A model generated the notes under the pieces. The model was not told the DNA's origin, made no database searches, and saw only the letters and a list, made by a program, of their open reading frames with translations. Shown piece after piece: positions 7,619-17,441 of a stretch of DNA of 64,000 nucleotides. The stretch is taken from assembly GCF_015277775.1 (NCBI RefSeq), contig NZ_CP063849.1:7517501-7581500 (forward strand), read 5' to 3'. The translations under genes were made by a program, and so were the position numbers. Source of the DNA: Paludibaculum fermentans. Its GTDB lineage: Bacteria; Acidobacteriota; Terriglobia; Bryobacterales; Bryobacteraceae. Numbering within the stretch: position 1 is the stretch's first letter; every line of letters starts with the position of its first letter.

Positions 7619-9409
7619 ATGACTACACTGGGTGTACTTCAAATCTTGGTCTTCTTCGCGGTGATCCTCGCCGTGACGAAACCGCTGGGCGCCTTCATGA
7701 CGCGGCTGTTCGCGGGTGAGCGGACCTTCCTGCACCCGCTGCTGCGGCCCGTGGAGAGGCTCATCTACGTACTGGGCGGCGTGGATGAGAAGGAAGAGCA
7801 GCGCTGGACCAAATATACGGCCAGCCTGCTCTCGTTCAGCTTGTTCAGCTTCGTTGTCCTCTATCTGCTGCAGCGGCTGCAGGGCGTGCTGCCCGTGAAT
7901 CCGCAAGGTTTCTCCGGAGCCCACGCGCCCAGCGGCGCGACCGCGATGACTCCGGACCTGGCGTTCAATACCGCCGTGTCGTTCGTAACGAATACCAACT
8001 GGCAGAGCTACGTGGGCGAGACCACGCTCAGCTACCTGGTGCAGATGGCCGGACTCACGGTGCAAAACTTCGCTTCGGCGGCGGCCGGCATCGCCATTGC
8101 CGTGGCCGTCATCCGCGGCTTTGCCCGGCAGCAGGCCTCCTCGCTCGGCAACTTCTGGGTCGACCTGGTGCGCGGCACGCTCTACCTGTTGCTGCCCCTG
8201 TCGCTGGTCGGCGCATTGTTCCTGTGCTCGCAGGGCGTCATCCAGAACCTGAGCCCGTATACGCAGGTGACGACCGTTGAGGGCAAGACGCAGGTTCTGG
8301 CCCAGGGTCCGGTGGCGTCGCAGGAAGCCATCAAGATGATCGGCACCAACGGCGGCGGCTTCTTCAATGCGAACTCGGCCCACCCGTTTGAGAATCCGAC
8401 CCCGCTCACGAACTTCGTGCAGATGCTGATGATCTTCATCATCCCGGCCGGACTCACCTATACGTTCGGCCGCATGGTCGGGGATACGCGGCAGGGCTGG
8501 GCGCTCTTCGCTGCAATGAGTTTGCTGTTCTTCGCCGGAGTCTTCGCGCTTTACGCCTCTGAGCAGGCGGGCAACCCGATCCTGGCGAAGATGGGTATCC
8601 AGACAGCGGCCACGGCCAACCAGCCGGGCGGCAACATGGAGGGTAAGGAAGTGCGGTTCGGTATCGCCGCAACCGCACTCTTCGCCACCATCACCACCGA
8701 TGCCAGTTGCGGCGCGGTGAACGGCATGCACGACAGCTTCACGCCCCTGGGCGGATTGGTGCCGCTGTTCAACCTGCACCTGGGCGAAGTCATCTTCGGC
8801 GGTGTGGGCGCCGGCCTCTACGGCATGCTGCTCTTCGCCATCGTGGCCGTCTTCATCGCCGGCCTGATGGTGGGCCGCACGCCGGAGTACCTCGGCAAGA
8901 AGATCGAAAGCAAGGAAGTGAAGATGGCCATGCTCGCGATGCTGGCGACCTCGGCGGCCATCCTGCTCTTCTCCGGCATCACGGCCGTCATCCAGTTCCC
9001 GAAGGATGCCTACTGGAACGGGTCGTATGGACCGGGCGTGGGCAACCTGAACAACAGCGGCCCGCACGGATTGGCGGAGATCCTTTACGCCTACTCCAGC
9101 GGCGCCGCGAATAACGGCAGCGCCTTTGCGGGCATCAGTGCGAATACGCCCTGGTACAACCTGACCATCGGCCTGGCCATGTTGGTGGGCCGGTTCCTGA
9201 TGATCATCCCGCTGATGGCCGCCGCGGGCAGCCTGGCTGCCAAGAAACGCGTGCCGGTGACCAGCGGTACGTTCCCGACGCACGGCCCTCTGTTCGTGGG
9301 CCTGCTGGCGGGCACTGTGGTGATTGTTGGCGCGCTGACGTTCTTCCCGGCGCTCTCGCTAACCCCGATCGTCGAACACTTCCTGATGCAACAGGGGAGG
9401 CTCTTCTAA
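7619..9409 (+). CDS. kdpA: KdpA, potassium-binding and translocating subunit
   Basis: 596 residues, about 10 membrane helices, with the selectivity-filter loops [14 protein letters not shown] and [14 protein letters not shown]. KdpA is the channel-like subunit that takes up K+ with high affinity and hands it to KdpB. Slightly longer than the E. coli protein (557). ATG 7619; kdpB starts 2 bp after its stop. Confidence 0.97.
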   Translation: MTTLGVLQILVFFAVILAVTKPLGAFMTRLFAGERTFLHPLLRPVERLIYVLGGVDEKEEQRWTKYTASLLSFSLFSFVVLYLLQRLQGVLPVNPQGFSGAHAPSGATAMTPDLAFNTAVSFVTNTNWQSYVGETTLSYLVQMAGLTVQNFASAAAGIAIAVAVIRGFARQQASSLGNFWVDLVRGTLYLLLPLSLVGALFLCSQGVIQNLSPYTQVTTVEGKTQVLAQGPVASQEAIKMIGTNGGGFFNANSAHPFENPTPLTNFVQMLMIFIIPAGLTYTFGRMVGDTRQGWALFAAMSLLFFAGVFALYASEQAGNPILAKMGIQTAATANQPGGNMEGKEVRFGIAATALFATITTDASCGAVNGMHDSFTPLGGLVPLFNLHLGEVIFGGVGAGLYGMLLFAIVAVFIAGLMVGRTPEYLGKKIESKEVKMAMLAMLATSAAILLFSGITAVIQFPKDAYWNGSYGPGVGNLNNSGPHGLAEILYAYSSGAANNGSAFAGISANTPWYNLTIGLAMLVGRFLMIIPLMAAAGSLAAKKRVPVTSGTFPTHGPLFVGLLAGTVVIVGALTFFPALSLTPIVEHFLMQQGRLF

Positions 9410-9410
9410 C

Positions 9411-11540
9411 ATGCCGCAAGCTACTAAAGATGTACCGGTGGAGACACCGCAGCAACCAGTGGAAAGCGGCGAACTGCTGCCCAAGAAACTGGCGCACGCC
9501 CGTCCTCTCTTCGATCCGCAGATCCTGCGGCGGGCCATCATCGAGTCGTTCGTCAAGCTGAACCCGAAGGTTCTGCTGAAGAACCCGGTGATCTTCGTGG
9601 TGGAAGCGGGCGCCGTCATGACCACCGTGTTCCTGGTGCGCGACCTGGCGACCGGCGCCGGCGGCATCGGGTTCACCGCGCAGATCTCGCTGTGGCTGTG
9701 GTTCACGGTCCTCTTCGCCAACTTCGCCGAGGCGATGGCAGAAGCGCGCGGCAAGGCGCAGGCTGATGCCCTGCGGAAGACGAAGACCGATTCCGTGGCC
9801 AAGCGCGTGAAGTCGGGCGGTGCCACTGAGTCGGTGGCGGCTTCCATGCTGCGCGCCGGTGACGTGGTGATCTGCGAAGCCGGAGACATCATCCCTGGCG
9901 ACGGGGAAGTGATCGAAGGCATCGCGACCGTCGACGAGTCAGTGATCACGGGTGAAAGCGCTCCGGTGATTCGCGAGTCCGGCGGCGACCGCAGCGCGGT
10001 GACCGGCGGCACGAAGATCCTGTCGGACCAGGTTCGCATCAAGATCACGTCGAACCCCGGCGAGACGTTCCTCGACCGGATGATCGCGCTGGTGGAAGGC
10101 GCCGAACGCCAGAAGACCCCCAACGAGATCGCGCTGAACATTCTCATCGCCGGCCTCACGCTGATCTTCCTGCTGGCCGTGGTGACGCTGCAGCCGTTCG
10201 CGCAGTTCAGCGCCGGCGCCTCGGGTACGGGCTCTGTCCCTTCGGTCGCGGTGCTGGTGTCGCTGCTGGTCTGCCTGATCCCGACGACCATCGGCGGGCT
10301 GCTGTCCGCCATCGGCATCGCCGGCATGGACCGCGTGATGCAGCACAACGTGCTGGCCATGAGCGGCCGCGCGGTGGAAGCCTCCGGCGACGTGAACACG
10401 CTGCTGCTGGATAAGACCGGCACGATCACCATCGGCAACCGCGAGGCGGTGGAGTTCCTCCCCGTCCCTGGCGTCACCGAGAGCGAACTGGCCGATGCGG
10501 CGCAGTTGTCGAGCCTGGCCGACGAGACTCCGGAAGGACGCTCGGTCGTCGTGCTGGCGAAACAGAAGTACGGCCTGCGTGGCCGCGAAGTGTCTCACCA
10601 CGAGGCGCACTTCATCCCGTTCTCCGCCTATACCCGCATGAGCGGCGTCGATATCGACCAGCGCCGGCTGCGCAAGGGCGCAACCGAGTCGATCTGCCAG
10701 TTTGTGAAGGAGCAGGGCGGCCGCGTCCCGCAGGACCTGACCGCCATTTCCGAACGCATCTCCAGGATGGGTGGGACGCCGCTGGCCGTGGCCGATGGGG
10801 CTCGCGCGCTGGGCGTCATCTACCTGAAGGACATCGTCAAGGGCGGCATGAAAGAGCGCCTGGGCCAGTTGCGGGCGATGGGCATCCGCAGCGTAATGAT
10901 CACGGGCGACAACCCACTGACGGCTGCCGCGATTGCCGCCGAAGCGGGCGTCGACGACTTCCTGGCGCAGGCTTCTCCGGCCGACAAGCTCGCCTACATC
11001 CGCAAGGAGCAGAGCGACGGCCGCCTGGTGGCGATGACGGGTGATGGTACGAACGACGCTCCGGCGCTGGCGCAGGCCGATGTCGGGCTGGCGATGAATA
11101 CGGGCACCATGGCCGCGAAAGAAGCCGGCAACATGGTGGACCTCGATTCCAATCCCACCAAGCTGATTGAAGTGGTGGCCATCGGCAAACAGTTGCTCAT
11201 CACCCGCGGGGCGCTCACCACGTTCTCGATCGCGAACGACGTGGCGAAGTACTTCGCGATCATCCCGGCCATGTTCATGGCGACGTATCCGGCCTTGGGC
11301 GCGCTGAACATCATGGGGCTGCACAACCCGCAGAGCGCGGTGCTTTCGGCGGTGATCTTCAACGCGTTGATCATCATCGTGCTGGTGCCGCTGGCGCTGC
11401 GCGGTGTGAAATACCGGCCGGAATCGGCGGCCAGCCTGCTGCGCCGCAACCTGCTGGTTTACGGCCTGGGCGGCATCATCGCCCCGTTCCCCGGCATCTG
11501 GCTGATCGATCAACTGGTGCATGTGTTGAGGCTTGCGTAA
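9411..11540 (+). CDS. kdpB: KdpB, P-type ATPase catalytic subunit
   Basis: 709 residues. The actuator motif is SVITGES, the phosphorylated Asp334 lies in [13 protein letters not shown], and the hinge is [14 protein letters not shown] hydrolysis here powers K+ import through KdpA. A ~27-residue N-terminal extension relative to E. coli is rich in Pro/Glu. Lies between kdpA and kdpC with very short gaps, so surely co-translated. Confidence 0.97.
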   Translation: MPQATKDVPVETPQQPVESGELLPKKLAHARPLFDPQILRRAIIESFVKLNPKVLLKNPVIFVVEAGAVMTTVFLVRDLATGAGGIGFTAQISLWLWFTVLFANFAEAMAEARGKAQADALRKTKTDSVAKRVKSGGATESVAASMLRAGDVVICEAGDIIPGDGEVIEGIATVDESVITGESAPVIRESGGDRSAVTGGTKILSDQVRIKITSNPGETFLDRMIALVEGAERQKTPNEIALNILIAGLTLIFLLAVVTLQPFAQFSAGASGTGSVPSVAVLVSLLVCLIPTTIGGLLSAIGIAGMDRVMQHNVLAMSGRAVEASGDVNTLLLDKTGTITIGNREAVEFLPVPGVTESELADAAQLSSLADETPEGRSVVVLAKQKYGLRGREVSHHEAHFIPFSAYTRMSGVDIDQRRLRKGATESICQFVKEQGGRVPQDLTAISERISRMGGTPLAVADGARALGVIYLKDIVKGGMKERLGQLRAMGIRSVMITGDNPLTAAAIAAEAGVDDFLAQASPADKLAYIRKEQSDGRLVAMTGDGTNDAPALAQADVGLAMNTGTMAAKEAGNMVDLDSNPTKLIEVVAIGKQLLITRGALTTFSIANDVAKYFAIIPAMFMATYPALGALNIMGLHNPQSAVLSAVIFNALIIIVLVPLALRGVKYRPESAASLLRRNLLVYGLGGIIAPFPGIWLIDQLVHVLRLA

Positions 11541-11549
11541 GGAGCTTAT

Positions 11550-12134
11550 ATGTGGAAACAAATCCTCCCCGGATTGCGAATGACGCTGGTGTTGACGGTG
11601 TTGACGGGCCTGGCGTACCCGGGCATCGTGACGCCGCTGTGTCAGGTGCTGTTCCCGAGGCAAGCGAACGGGAGCCTGGTCTCCCTGCATGGCCAGGTGG
11701 TGGGTTCGAACCTGATCGGCCAGAACTTCAGCAAGCCGGGCTACTTTCATCCGCGGCCCTCGGCGGCCGGCTCCGACGGCTATGACGCGTCGGCCTCCAG
11801 CGGCTCGAATCTCGGGCCGACCAGCCAGAAGCTGGTGGATCGGGTGAAGGCCTCGGCGGACCAGTTCCGCAAGGAGAATCCCGGCTACAGCGAGCCGATT
11901 CCGGCGGACATCCTCACGGCGAGTGGCAGCGGCCTCGATCCGCACATCACTCCGGCGGCGGCGCTGGCCCAGGCGGCCCGCGTCGCGTCCGCCCGGGGCG
12001 TGGGTGTGGAGCAGGTCAAAGCCCTGGTCGAGCAGGCGACGGAAGGCCGCGACCTGGGCATGCTGGGCGAGCCGCGCGTGAATGTGCTGGCCCTGAATAT
12101 GGCGATGGATCAAAGGTTCCCGCTGGCCCGGTAA
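11550..12134 (+). CDS. kdpC: KdpC subunit of the potassium-transporting ATPase
   Basis: 194 residues with one N-terminal membrane helix ([18 protein letters not shown]) and the periplasmic KdpC domain ([39 protein letters not shown]). KdpC raises the apparent nucleotide affinity and stability of the complex. ATG 11550 follows AAGGAGC. Normal length; last structural gene before the two detached KdpD N-terminal genes. Confidence 0.96.
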   Translation: MWKQILPGLRMTLVLTVLTGLAYPGIVTPLCQVLFPRQANGSLVSLHGQVVGSNLIGQNFSKPGYFHPRPSAAGSDGYDASASSGSNLGPTSQKLVDRVKASADQFRKENPGYSEPIPADILTASGSGLDPHITPAAALAQAARVASARGVGVEQVKALVEQATEGRDLGMLGEPRVNVLALNMAMDQRFPLAR

Positions 12135-12172
12135 CGATCGCCCCGGCAAACAGATGAAGGATGGAGCGGTGT

Positions 12173-13288
12173 ATGACTGAAGTGGATCGCAGGCCAAGTC
12201 CCGAGACGTTTCTCAGGCAGGCGGAGTTGGAAGAGCGCCATCTGCGGCGAGGGAAGCTCAAGATCTTCCTGGGCTACGCCTCCGGGGTGGGGAAGTCGTT
12301 TCGCATGCTGGACGAGGGCCGGCGGCGGAAGGAGCGCGGCCAGGACGTGGTCGTGGCCGCCGCGCAGCATGCCGTGTCCGAGGACGTGGAGGAGCTGATC
12401 GATCGTTTTGAGGTCATCCCGCCGCGGATGGATCTCGGTGCGCCCGCCCTGGACGTCCAGCTCATCCGGAAACGCCATCCCTCCGTCTGCCTGATCGACG
12501 GCCTGGCCTATAACAATCCGCCCGGCTCCAAGCACCCTTACCGTTGGCAGGATGTGGAGGAGTTGCTGCGCAACGGCATCTCCGTGGTCACTTCGATCAA
12601 CCTGCAATATGTGGCCGAGCGCCAGGAGCAGGTGGAAGCCATCCGCGGGCGTGTGGTGAAGGAGTCGGTCCCCCTGGCCTTCCTTCTCACGGCGGATGAG
12701 ATTGAGATCGTGGACGCTCCGCCTGAGTATTGCGTGGACCGTGCGAACAGCCGGAATGGCGTGATGGTGGCACCGGAAGAGCTGTCCAGGCAGCTCTCGG
12801 AGCTGCGGGAGATTGCGCTTCTCCTCGCGGCGGAAGTGGTGGATCATCAGCTGGAAGAGTATCTGCACCGGAACGGTGTGGAGCAGCACTACGGCGCGAA
12901 TGAGCGGATTCTGGTCTGCCTGACACCGCGCTCCAATGCGGCGCTGATGATCCGCCGCGCGCGCCGCCAGGCGGAGCGGTTCCACGGGGAGCTGTACGCC
13001 GTGTACGTCGAGCAGAGTGACCTGGATGAAGACGACCGCACAACGCTGGAGTCGAACCTGTCGCTGTCACGGGAGGCGAAGGCACAGGTGCACGTGCTGC
13101 ATGGGGAGGATCCGGTGGGCGCCATCCTCAAATTCGCGGGGGAGCAGGGCGTCACGCAGATCTTCGTGGGCCACAGCCAGCGCACGAAGTGGTGGAACAG
13201 TTGGAGGCCCAATCCGGTGGAACGCCTCATCCTGGAGTCCGATGGCATCGACGTCAGGATCTTTCCCCATTCTGGAGGGGCAATGTGA
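12173..13288 (+). CDS. Stand-alone KdpD N-terminal domain plus USP domain (paralogue 1, altered Walker B)
   Basis: 371 residues matching only the cytosolic N-terminal part of KdpD. The P-loop GYASGVGKS is at 34-42 and the KdpD domain runs to about 235; a universal-stress domain follows (about 240-370: ERILVCLTPRSNAALMIRR, QIFVGHSQRTKWW). In KdpD the second motif reads LVDExxHTN. Here it is LIDGLAYNNPPG, so the glutamate after Asp109 is replaced by Gly110, and ATP hydrolysis may be lost. It presumably senses signals for the truncated kinase at 4639. ATG 12173 is chosen for GGAG 6 nt upstream; ATG 12161 is possible. In some firmicutes the USP part binds c-di-AMP. Confidence 0.85.
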   Translation: MTEVDRRPSPETFLRQAELEERHLRRGKLKIFLGYASGVGKSFRMLDEGRRRKERGQDVVVAAAQHAVSEDVEELIDRFEVIPPRMDLGAPALDVQLIRKRHPSVCLIDGLAYNNPPGSKHPYRWQDVEELLRNGISVVTSINLQYVAERQEQVEAIRGRVVKESVPLAFLLTADEIEIVDAPPEYCVDRANSRNGVMVAPEELSRQLSELREIALLLAAEVVDHQLEEYLHRNGVEQHYGANERILVCLTPRSNAALMIRRARRQAERFHGELYAVYVEQSDLDEDDRTTLESNLSLSREAKAQVHVLHGEDPVGAILKFAGEQGVTQIFVGHSQRTKWWNSWRPNPVERLILESDGIDVRIFPHSGGAM

Positions 13289-14415
13289 CTGAGCCGTCGC
13301 CCCGTCCGGCGGGGCGGTTGAAGATCATTCTCGGGTACGCGGCCGGGGTCGGCAAGACCTTCAAGATGCTGGAAGAGGGCCAGCAACTGCGGAAGGAAGG
13401 CCACGACGTGGTGGTGGGCTACTTTGAACCGCACGGCCGGCAGGACACCATCGCCAAGCTGGAAGGGCTGGAGCTTGTGCCGCGGCGGAACATCGAGTAT
13501 CGCGGCCGGGTCTTCGAGGAGATGGACACGCCGGCGATTCTGGCGCGGAGGCCGGAGATCTGCCTGGTAGACGAGTTTCCTCATACCAATGTGCCGGGCG
13601 TGGAGAGAGGCAAGCGCTGGGAAGATGTCATGGTCCTGCTGGAGGCCGGCATCGACGTGTTTACAACGATGAACATCCAGCATCTGGAGAGCCTCAACGA
13701 CCAGATGCGCGAGATCACGGGCATCCAGGTTCGGGAGACGATACCTGATTGGGTGGTGAAGCAGGCGGCGGAGTTGGTGCTGGTCGATGTGCCGCCCACC
13801 GCGTTGTTGAACCGGCTGCAGCGCGGAGTGGTCTATGCGCCGGACAAGGCGCAGCGCGCGATCAAGAACTTTTTCAAGGAGCCGGCCCTGGCGGCGCTCC
13901 GGGAGTTGGCCATGCGACAGGCGGCACACGAAGTGGACATACGTCAGAGTGAGATCGAACTGCCGGTGCATCCGGCGCATCATGCTGTGAACGGCGGCAC
14001 TGCCGCGCCGAGGGAGAAGATCCTGATTCATATCTCGGAGGCTCCGACGACGGCGGCCTTGATCCGGCGCGGCCGCCGCGTGGCCGATTACCTCCAGGCG
14101 GACTGCTTCGCCGTCTGCATCCTGCCTGTGGCGGATCTGAGGCAACTGCCGGCGCCGGCCCGCCTGGCCATGGAAGAGCACCTGGAGTTCGCTCGCAAGC
14201 TGCGGGTGGAGACGCGTGTGCTGGAGGGCGAGGATCCGGCGGAAGCGCTGGTCGAGTTCGCCCGGCGCAATGGAGTGACGCAGATCTTCCTGTCCAAGCC
14301 GGCCAAGCGGCTGGTGGGCCTGGTGGTGCTGCGCGACTTCGTGATGAAGGTGGTGCGGCTGGCCAGCGATATGCAGGTCACCGTGGTGGCGGAACGGGCC
14401 AGCCGGACGAACTGA
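13285..14415 (+). CDS. Stand-alone KdpD N-terminal domain plus USP domain (paralogue 2)
   Basis: 376 residues starting at GTG 13285, which overlaps the previous stop by 4 bp and follows GGAGGGG. The P-loop GYAAGVGKT (17-25) and LVDEFPHTNVPG (Asp96, Glu97) are both intact, unlike paralogue 1. The USP domain is about 245-375 (EKILIHISEAPTTAALIRR, QIFLSKPAKR). No transmembrane or kinase part follows. With paralogue 1 it supplies in trans the domains that the kinase lacks. A tandem duplication followed by divergence is likely. Confidence 0.87.
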   Translation: MTEPSPRPAGRLKIILGYAAGVGKTFKMLEEGQQLRKEGHDVVVGYFEPHGRQDTIAKLEGLELVPRRNIEYRGRVFEEMDTPAILARRPEICLVDEFPHTNVPGVERGKRWEDVMVLLEAGIDVFTTMNIQHLESLNDQMREITGIQVRETIPDWVVKQAAELVLVDVPPTALLNRLQRGVVYAPDKAQRAIKNFFKEPALAALRELAMRQAAHEVDIRQSEIELPVHPAHHAVNGGTAAPREKILIHISEAPTTAALIRRGRRVADYLQADCFAVCILPVADLRQLPAPARLAMEEHLEFARKLRVETRVLEGEDPAEALVEFARRNGVTQIFLSKPAKRLVGLVVLRDFVMKVVRLASDMQVTVVAERASRTN

Positions 14416-14462
14416 CGGCCCGCGGCATATGCTGCCGGAGAGCCATCTAGTACAATGACGCA

Positions 14463-15371
14463 GTGACGCAGAGTAAGGGCTCCGATGCTCCCGTATTTGC
14501 GATGCGGCTGTCGCTGTGGACCGGCGTGGCCATGCTTCTGGCCAAGTCCGGAGCCTGGTTGCTCACCGGATCGTCCGCGATCTTCTCCGATGCCCTGGAG
14601 TCGGTCATCCACCTGGCCGCTGTCGCCTTCGCGTCCTTCAGCCTGTGGTTGAGCCGCCGTCCGGCGAATGAGCGGTTCCACTACGGGTACGAGCGCATCA
14701 CGTTCTTCTCGGCGGGGTTTGAGGGCGCGCTGATCGCTGCCGCGGCGGTGGCCATCATCGTCACGGCCATCTACAAGTGGATGCAGGGGCTGCAGTTGGA
14801 AGCGCTTGGATTGGGCGCCCTGATCACGCTGGCGGCCGGCCTGCTGAACGGCGGGCTGGGCTGGTATCTGATCCGCACCGGCCGCAGGAACAACTCCATC
14901 ATCCTGGTTGCCAACGGGAAGCACGTCTTCACGGACTGCTGGACCAGCCTCGGTGTCATCGTCGGGCTGGTGCTGGTGATGATCACAGGCTGGAAGCCGT
15001 TCGATCCCATCTGCGCCATCGTCATGGCGGCGAATATCCTGTGGTCCGGCGGCGTGTTGATGTGGACCAGCGCGCGCGGCCTGCTGGACTACGCCGACCC
15101 CGAGACGGAACGGCTGCTGCGCGCCCGGCTGGATGCCCTGGTGGTTGAGCTGGGCGTGGAGTATCACGAATTCCGGCTGCGTGAGACAGGCGGCCGGGTG
15201 CTGGTGGAACTGCATCTGTTATTCCCGGATTCGTTGCCGATTGGGCAGGCCCATGCGACGGCTACGCAGTTGGAGTCCGAGCTGGCGGCATGCCTCGACC
15301 GGCCCGTGGAAATCATCACGCACCTGGAAGGCAAAGAGGACCACGAGGAGCGGCACCCCGGCCGGCGGTGA
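14463..15371 (+). CDS. Cation diffusion facilitator (CDF) family transporter
   Basis: 302 residues with about six membrane helices and the CDF signature: SDALESVIHL in TM2 and HVFTDCWTSLGV in TM5, where the HxxxD pair binds the metal. A ~75-residue cytosolic dimerisation domain follows (about 215-290). It exports a divalent metal (Zn, Co, Mn or Fe; not decidable) in exchange for protons. TM2 has Ser where many members have His or Asp, which may change metal choice. GTG 14463 is only 7 nt past a good -10 (TACAAT, 14451-14456), so the mRNA may be nearly leaderless. Confidence 0.88.
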   Translation: MTQSKGSDAPVFAMRLSLWTGVAMLLAKSGAWLLTGSSAIFSDALESVIHLAAVAFASFSLWLSRRPANERFHYGYERITFFSAGFEGALIAAAAVAIIVTAIYKWMQGLQLEALGLGALITLAAGLLNGGLGWYLIRTGRRNNSIILVANGKHVFTDCWTSLGVIVGLVLVMITGWKPFDPICAIVMAANILWSGGVLMWTSARGLLDYADPETERLLRARLDALVVELGVEYHEFRLRETGGRVLVELHLLFPDSLPIGQAHATATQLESELAACLDRPVEIITHLEGKEDHEERHPGRR

Positions 15372-15397
15372 GGTGCTATTCTTTGGGAGTTCTGATT

Positions 15398-16045
15398 ATG
15401 GCATCCGGAGTCGACAGGTCCTTAACCGTGCATGAAGACCAGGAGCAGATGCTCCGTCACCTGGCTCACGAACTGCGCCAGCCGCTGAGCGGGATCGAGT
15501 CGATTGCGTACTACCTGGACATGGTCCTGGCCGCCGAATCGCCGCAGATCCAGCTGCAATGCGAGCGGCTGCGGCGCATGGTGCAGCACGCTCATTGGCT
15601 GATTGAAGATGCCGCGTTGGCCCTGCGGCTGCAGGGCACCGAACTGGCGCCTGTCTGCCTGCAGGACCACCTGATCCGCATCGGTACGGAGATGGCGTTG
15701 CACGAGGAGCGGAACCTCGAGATCTGCCTGGCGGAGCCGCTGACGCGGGCGCTGATGCCGGCTGAGTTAACCCACGCTTTTTGCCAGCACCTGCTTGCCT
15801 TCTTTCGCGGCGTGGCGCAGGCTAGGGATCCAATCCGGGTGAATATCGAGAACGAGGCCGGGTTCGTCCGCCTGGACATTCAGGCCGAGGTTGAGGCTGA
15901 ACTGGATGATCTGTTGCGTGCCATCGATCCGCCTCCGCCCGGCAGCGGTGTGCGCCGGATTGTCACCTACTGCTCCGGGCAACTGCAGGCGATGGCGGAA
16001 GGACAGATGCTGGCGCTATCCGTCCACTTCCCCTCGGTCGAGTAG
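15398..16045 (+). CDS. HisKA-domain protein without a recognisable ATPase domain
   Basis: 215 residues. The N-terminus carries a histidine-kinase dimerisation box (MLRHLAHELRQPLSGIESIA, His about 23). The rest (about 90-210) has the length of an HATPase domain but shows no N, G1 or G2 box. It may be a phospho-acceptor, phosphotransfer or scaffold protein, or a kinase that has lost catalysis. ATG 15398 with GGGAG 9 nt upstream is preferred to upstream starts. Its last 30 bp overlap the convergent gene at 16016. Confidence 0.7.
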   Translation: MASGVDRSLTVHEDQEQMLRHLAHELRQPLSGIESIAYYLDMVLAAESPQIQLQCERLRRMVQHAHWLIEDAALALRLQGTELAPVCLQDHLIRIGTEMALHEERNLEICLAEPLTRALMPAELTHAFCQHLLAFFRGVAQARDPIRVNIENEAGFVRLDIQAEVEAELDDLLRAIDPPPPGSGVRRIVTYCSGQLQAMAEGQMLALSVHFPSVE

Positions 16046-16417
16046 TCCGAGAACCTTTTCATCCTCAATGTGCGCCGGATCGACAGCCAGCAGGGCGAAG
16101 TCGTGTTCCAGGTGGCGGAGCGCCGCGCCGGATTCGACGATCCAGTTGGGCGTGTCGGCCAATAGCGCCTTGAGGTCGGGCAGCGCGCTGGCCAGATCGC
16201 CTTGCAGCCAGAATGTCCTGTGCGCGCCGGCTTCGCGGAAGCGTCTGGTGTCGCCCGCCGCGTCATCGGCCTGCAGGCTGTAAGGCGCTCCGCCGGGCGG
16301 TTGGTGGTGAGAGATCTTCACCGCGGTCCACTGGCGGTCGCGGGAAAGGGCTATGATCCGGCAGACCAGCGTGGTTTTGCCCGTTTTGCGCCCCAGGCCG
16401 CCCACGATGATCCTCAC
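16016..16417 (-). CDS. MobB-like P-loop NTPase
   Basis: 133 residues opening with IIVGGLGRKTGKTTLV, a P-loop of the MobB/molybdopterin-guanine-dinucleotide accessory type. The later part has LLAVDPAH. MobB proteins bind GTP and help make the Mo cofactor, but no other molybdenum gene is visible here, so the role may differ. GTG 16417 overlaps the lpxD stop by 4 bp (GTGA), which makes translation dependent on lpxD. It could be called simply a small GTPase. Confidence 0.7.
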   Translation of the reverse strand: MRIIVGGLGRKTGKTTLVCRIIALSRDRQWTAVKISHHQPPGGAPYSLQADDAAGDTRRFREAGAHRTFWLQGDLASALPDLKALLADTPNWIVESGAALRHLEHDFALLAVDPAHIEDEKVLGLLDRGEVDG

Positions 16418-17394
16418 TCGTCCTTCTTTTCCAATGCCTTCAACCGCTCCTGCAGGTCAGCCAGTTCGCGCTTGAGCTGCGGGATGCGGGCAACGTTCGC
16501 CAACGCCTCCAGGTACTCCTTCAAGGGGCGGGCGGGCGTGCCCCAATAGACCTCGCCGCCGCCGCGGATGATCTTTGAGGACAGGACGCCCGCGCCGGAG
16601 CCGAGCACGGCGCCCGACTTGACGGTCACGTTGTCTCCCAGCCCGACCTGGCCGCCGATGACGGCATAGTCCTCAATGACGGTGCCTCCGGCCATGCCCG
16701 TTTGCGCCACGATGACTACGTGCCTTCCGACGCGGCAGTTGTGGCCGATGTGGACCATGTTGTCGAGCTTGGATCCGTCGCCGATGCTGGTAATGCCCAG
16801 GGCGGCGCGGTCGACTGCCGTACCCACTCCGATCTCGACGTCGTCACCGATGACGACCCGGCCGATCTGGGGGAACTTGGAATAACGGCCGTTTTCGAAG
16901 ACGAAGCCGAAGCCGTCGGCTCCGAGGACCGCGCCGGAGTGGATGAGGGCGCGCGCTCCAATGGAGACGTCCGAGTAGATCGTGACGTGGGCATGGAGCA
17001 GGCTGTGCGGTCCGAGTTGGACGCGATCGCCCAGCACGCAGTAGGGGCCGATGGTACAGCCCTCGCCGATGCGGCAGTCCTTGCCGATGACGGCGGTGGG
17101 ATGGATGCCGGGCTGCGGCGCCTCCAGCTTGCGGAGGCGGGGGATGATTTTCGCGAAGGCCGCGCGCGGGTCCTTGCAGCGGATCACGGTGCGCCCCCCG
17201 GTGTTGGCGAAGTCCAGGGCTACAATCAGACAGCCGGCGGCCGATGCCTGGGCATCCCGCGCCGCGCGGCGGTTTCCGACAAATGAGATCTGATGGCTGC
17301 CGGCCGAATCGAGAGGTGCGACGTCCTCGATCGTCCGCTCGCCATCACCTTCGAATGTCGCGCTCAGTTGCTCTGCAATCTCACGCACCAGCAA
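16414..17394 (-). CDS. lpxD: LpxD, UDP-3-O-(3-hydroxyacyl)glucosamine N-acyltransferase
   Basis: 326 residues: a short N-terminal uridine-binding domain (1-95), a left-handed beta-helix of hexapeptide repeats (about 100-290) and a C-terminal coiled helix (LKRELADLQERLKALEKK). The catalytic histidine is in MVHIGHNC (His218). It adds the second acyl chain in lipid A synthesis in the cytosol. The TTG at 17394 is taken as start because AAGGAG lies 9 nt upstream. Divergent from lpxA, with only 47 bp between; the usual fabZ is not between them. Confidence 0.95.
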   Translation of the reverse strand: MLVREIAEQLSATFEGDGERTIEDVAPLDSAGSHQISFVGNRRAARDAQASAAGCLIVALDFANTGGRTVIRCKDPRAAFAKIIPRLRKLEAPQPGIHPTAVIGKDCRIGEGCTIGPYCVLGDRVQLGPHSLLHAHVTIYSDVSIGARALIHSGAVLGADGFGFVFENGRYSKFPQIGRVVIGDDVEIGVGTAVDRAALGITSIGDGSKLDNMVHIGHNCRVGRHVVIVAQTGMAGGTVIEDYAVIGGQVGLGDNVTVKSGAVLGSGAGVLSSKIIRGGGEVYWGTPARPLKEYLEALANVARIPQLKRELADLQERLKALEKKDE

Positions 17395-17441
17395 TCGGTT
17401 TGTCTCCTTGTCCCAGCAGGGACCTGTATCATTATTAGTTT

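Noticed and set aside
7433-9283. 616-codon minus frame opposite kdpA
   Set aside because: Same reason; kdpA on the plus strand is certain, and the mirror product shows no domain.
9939-12197. 752-codon minus frame opposite kdpB and kdpC
   Set aside because: Arg/His/Gln-rich mirror product without motifs.
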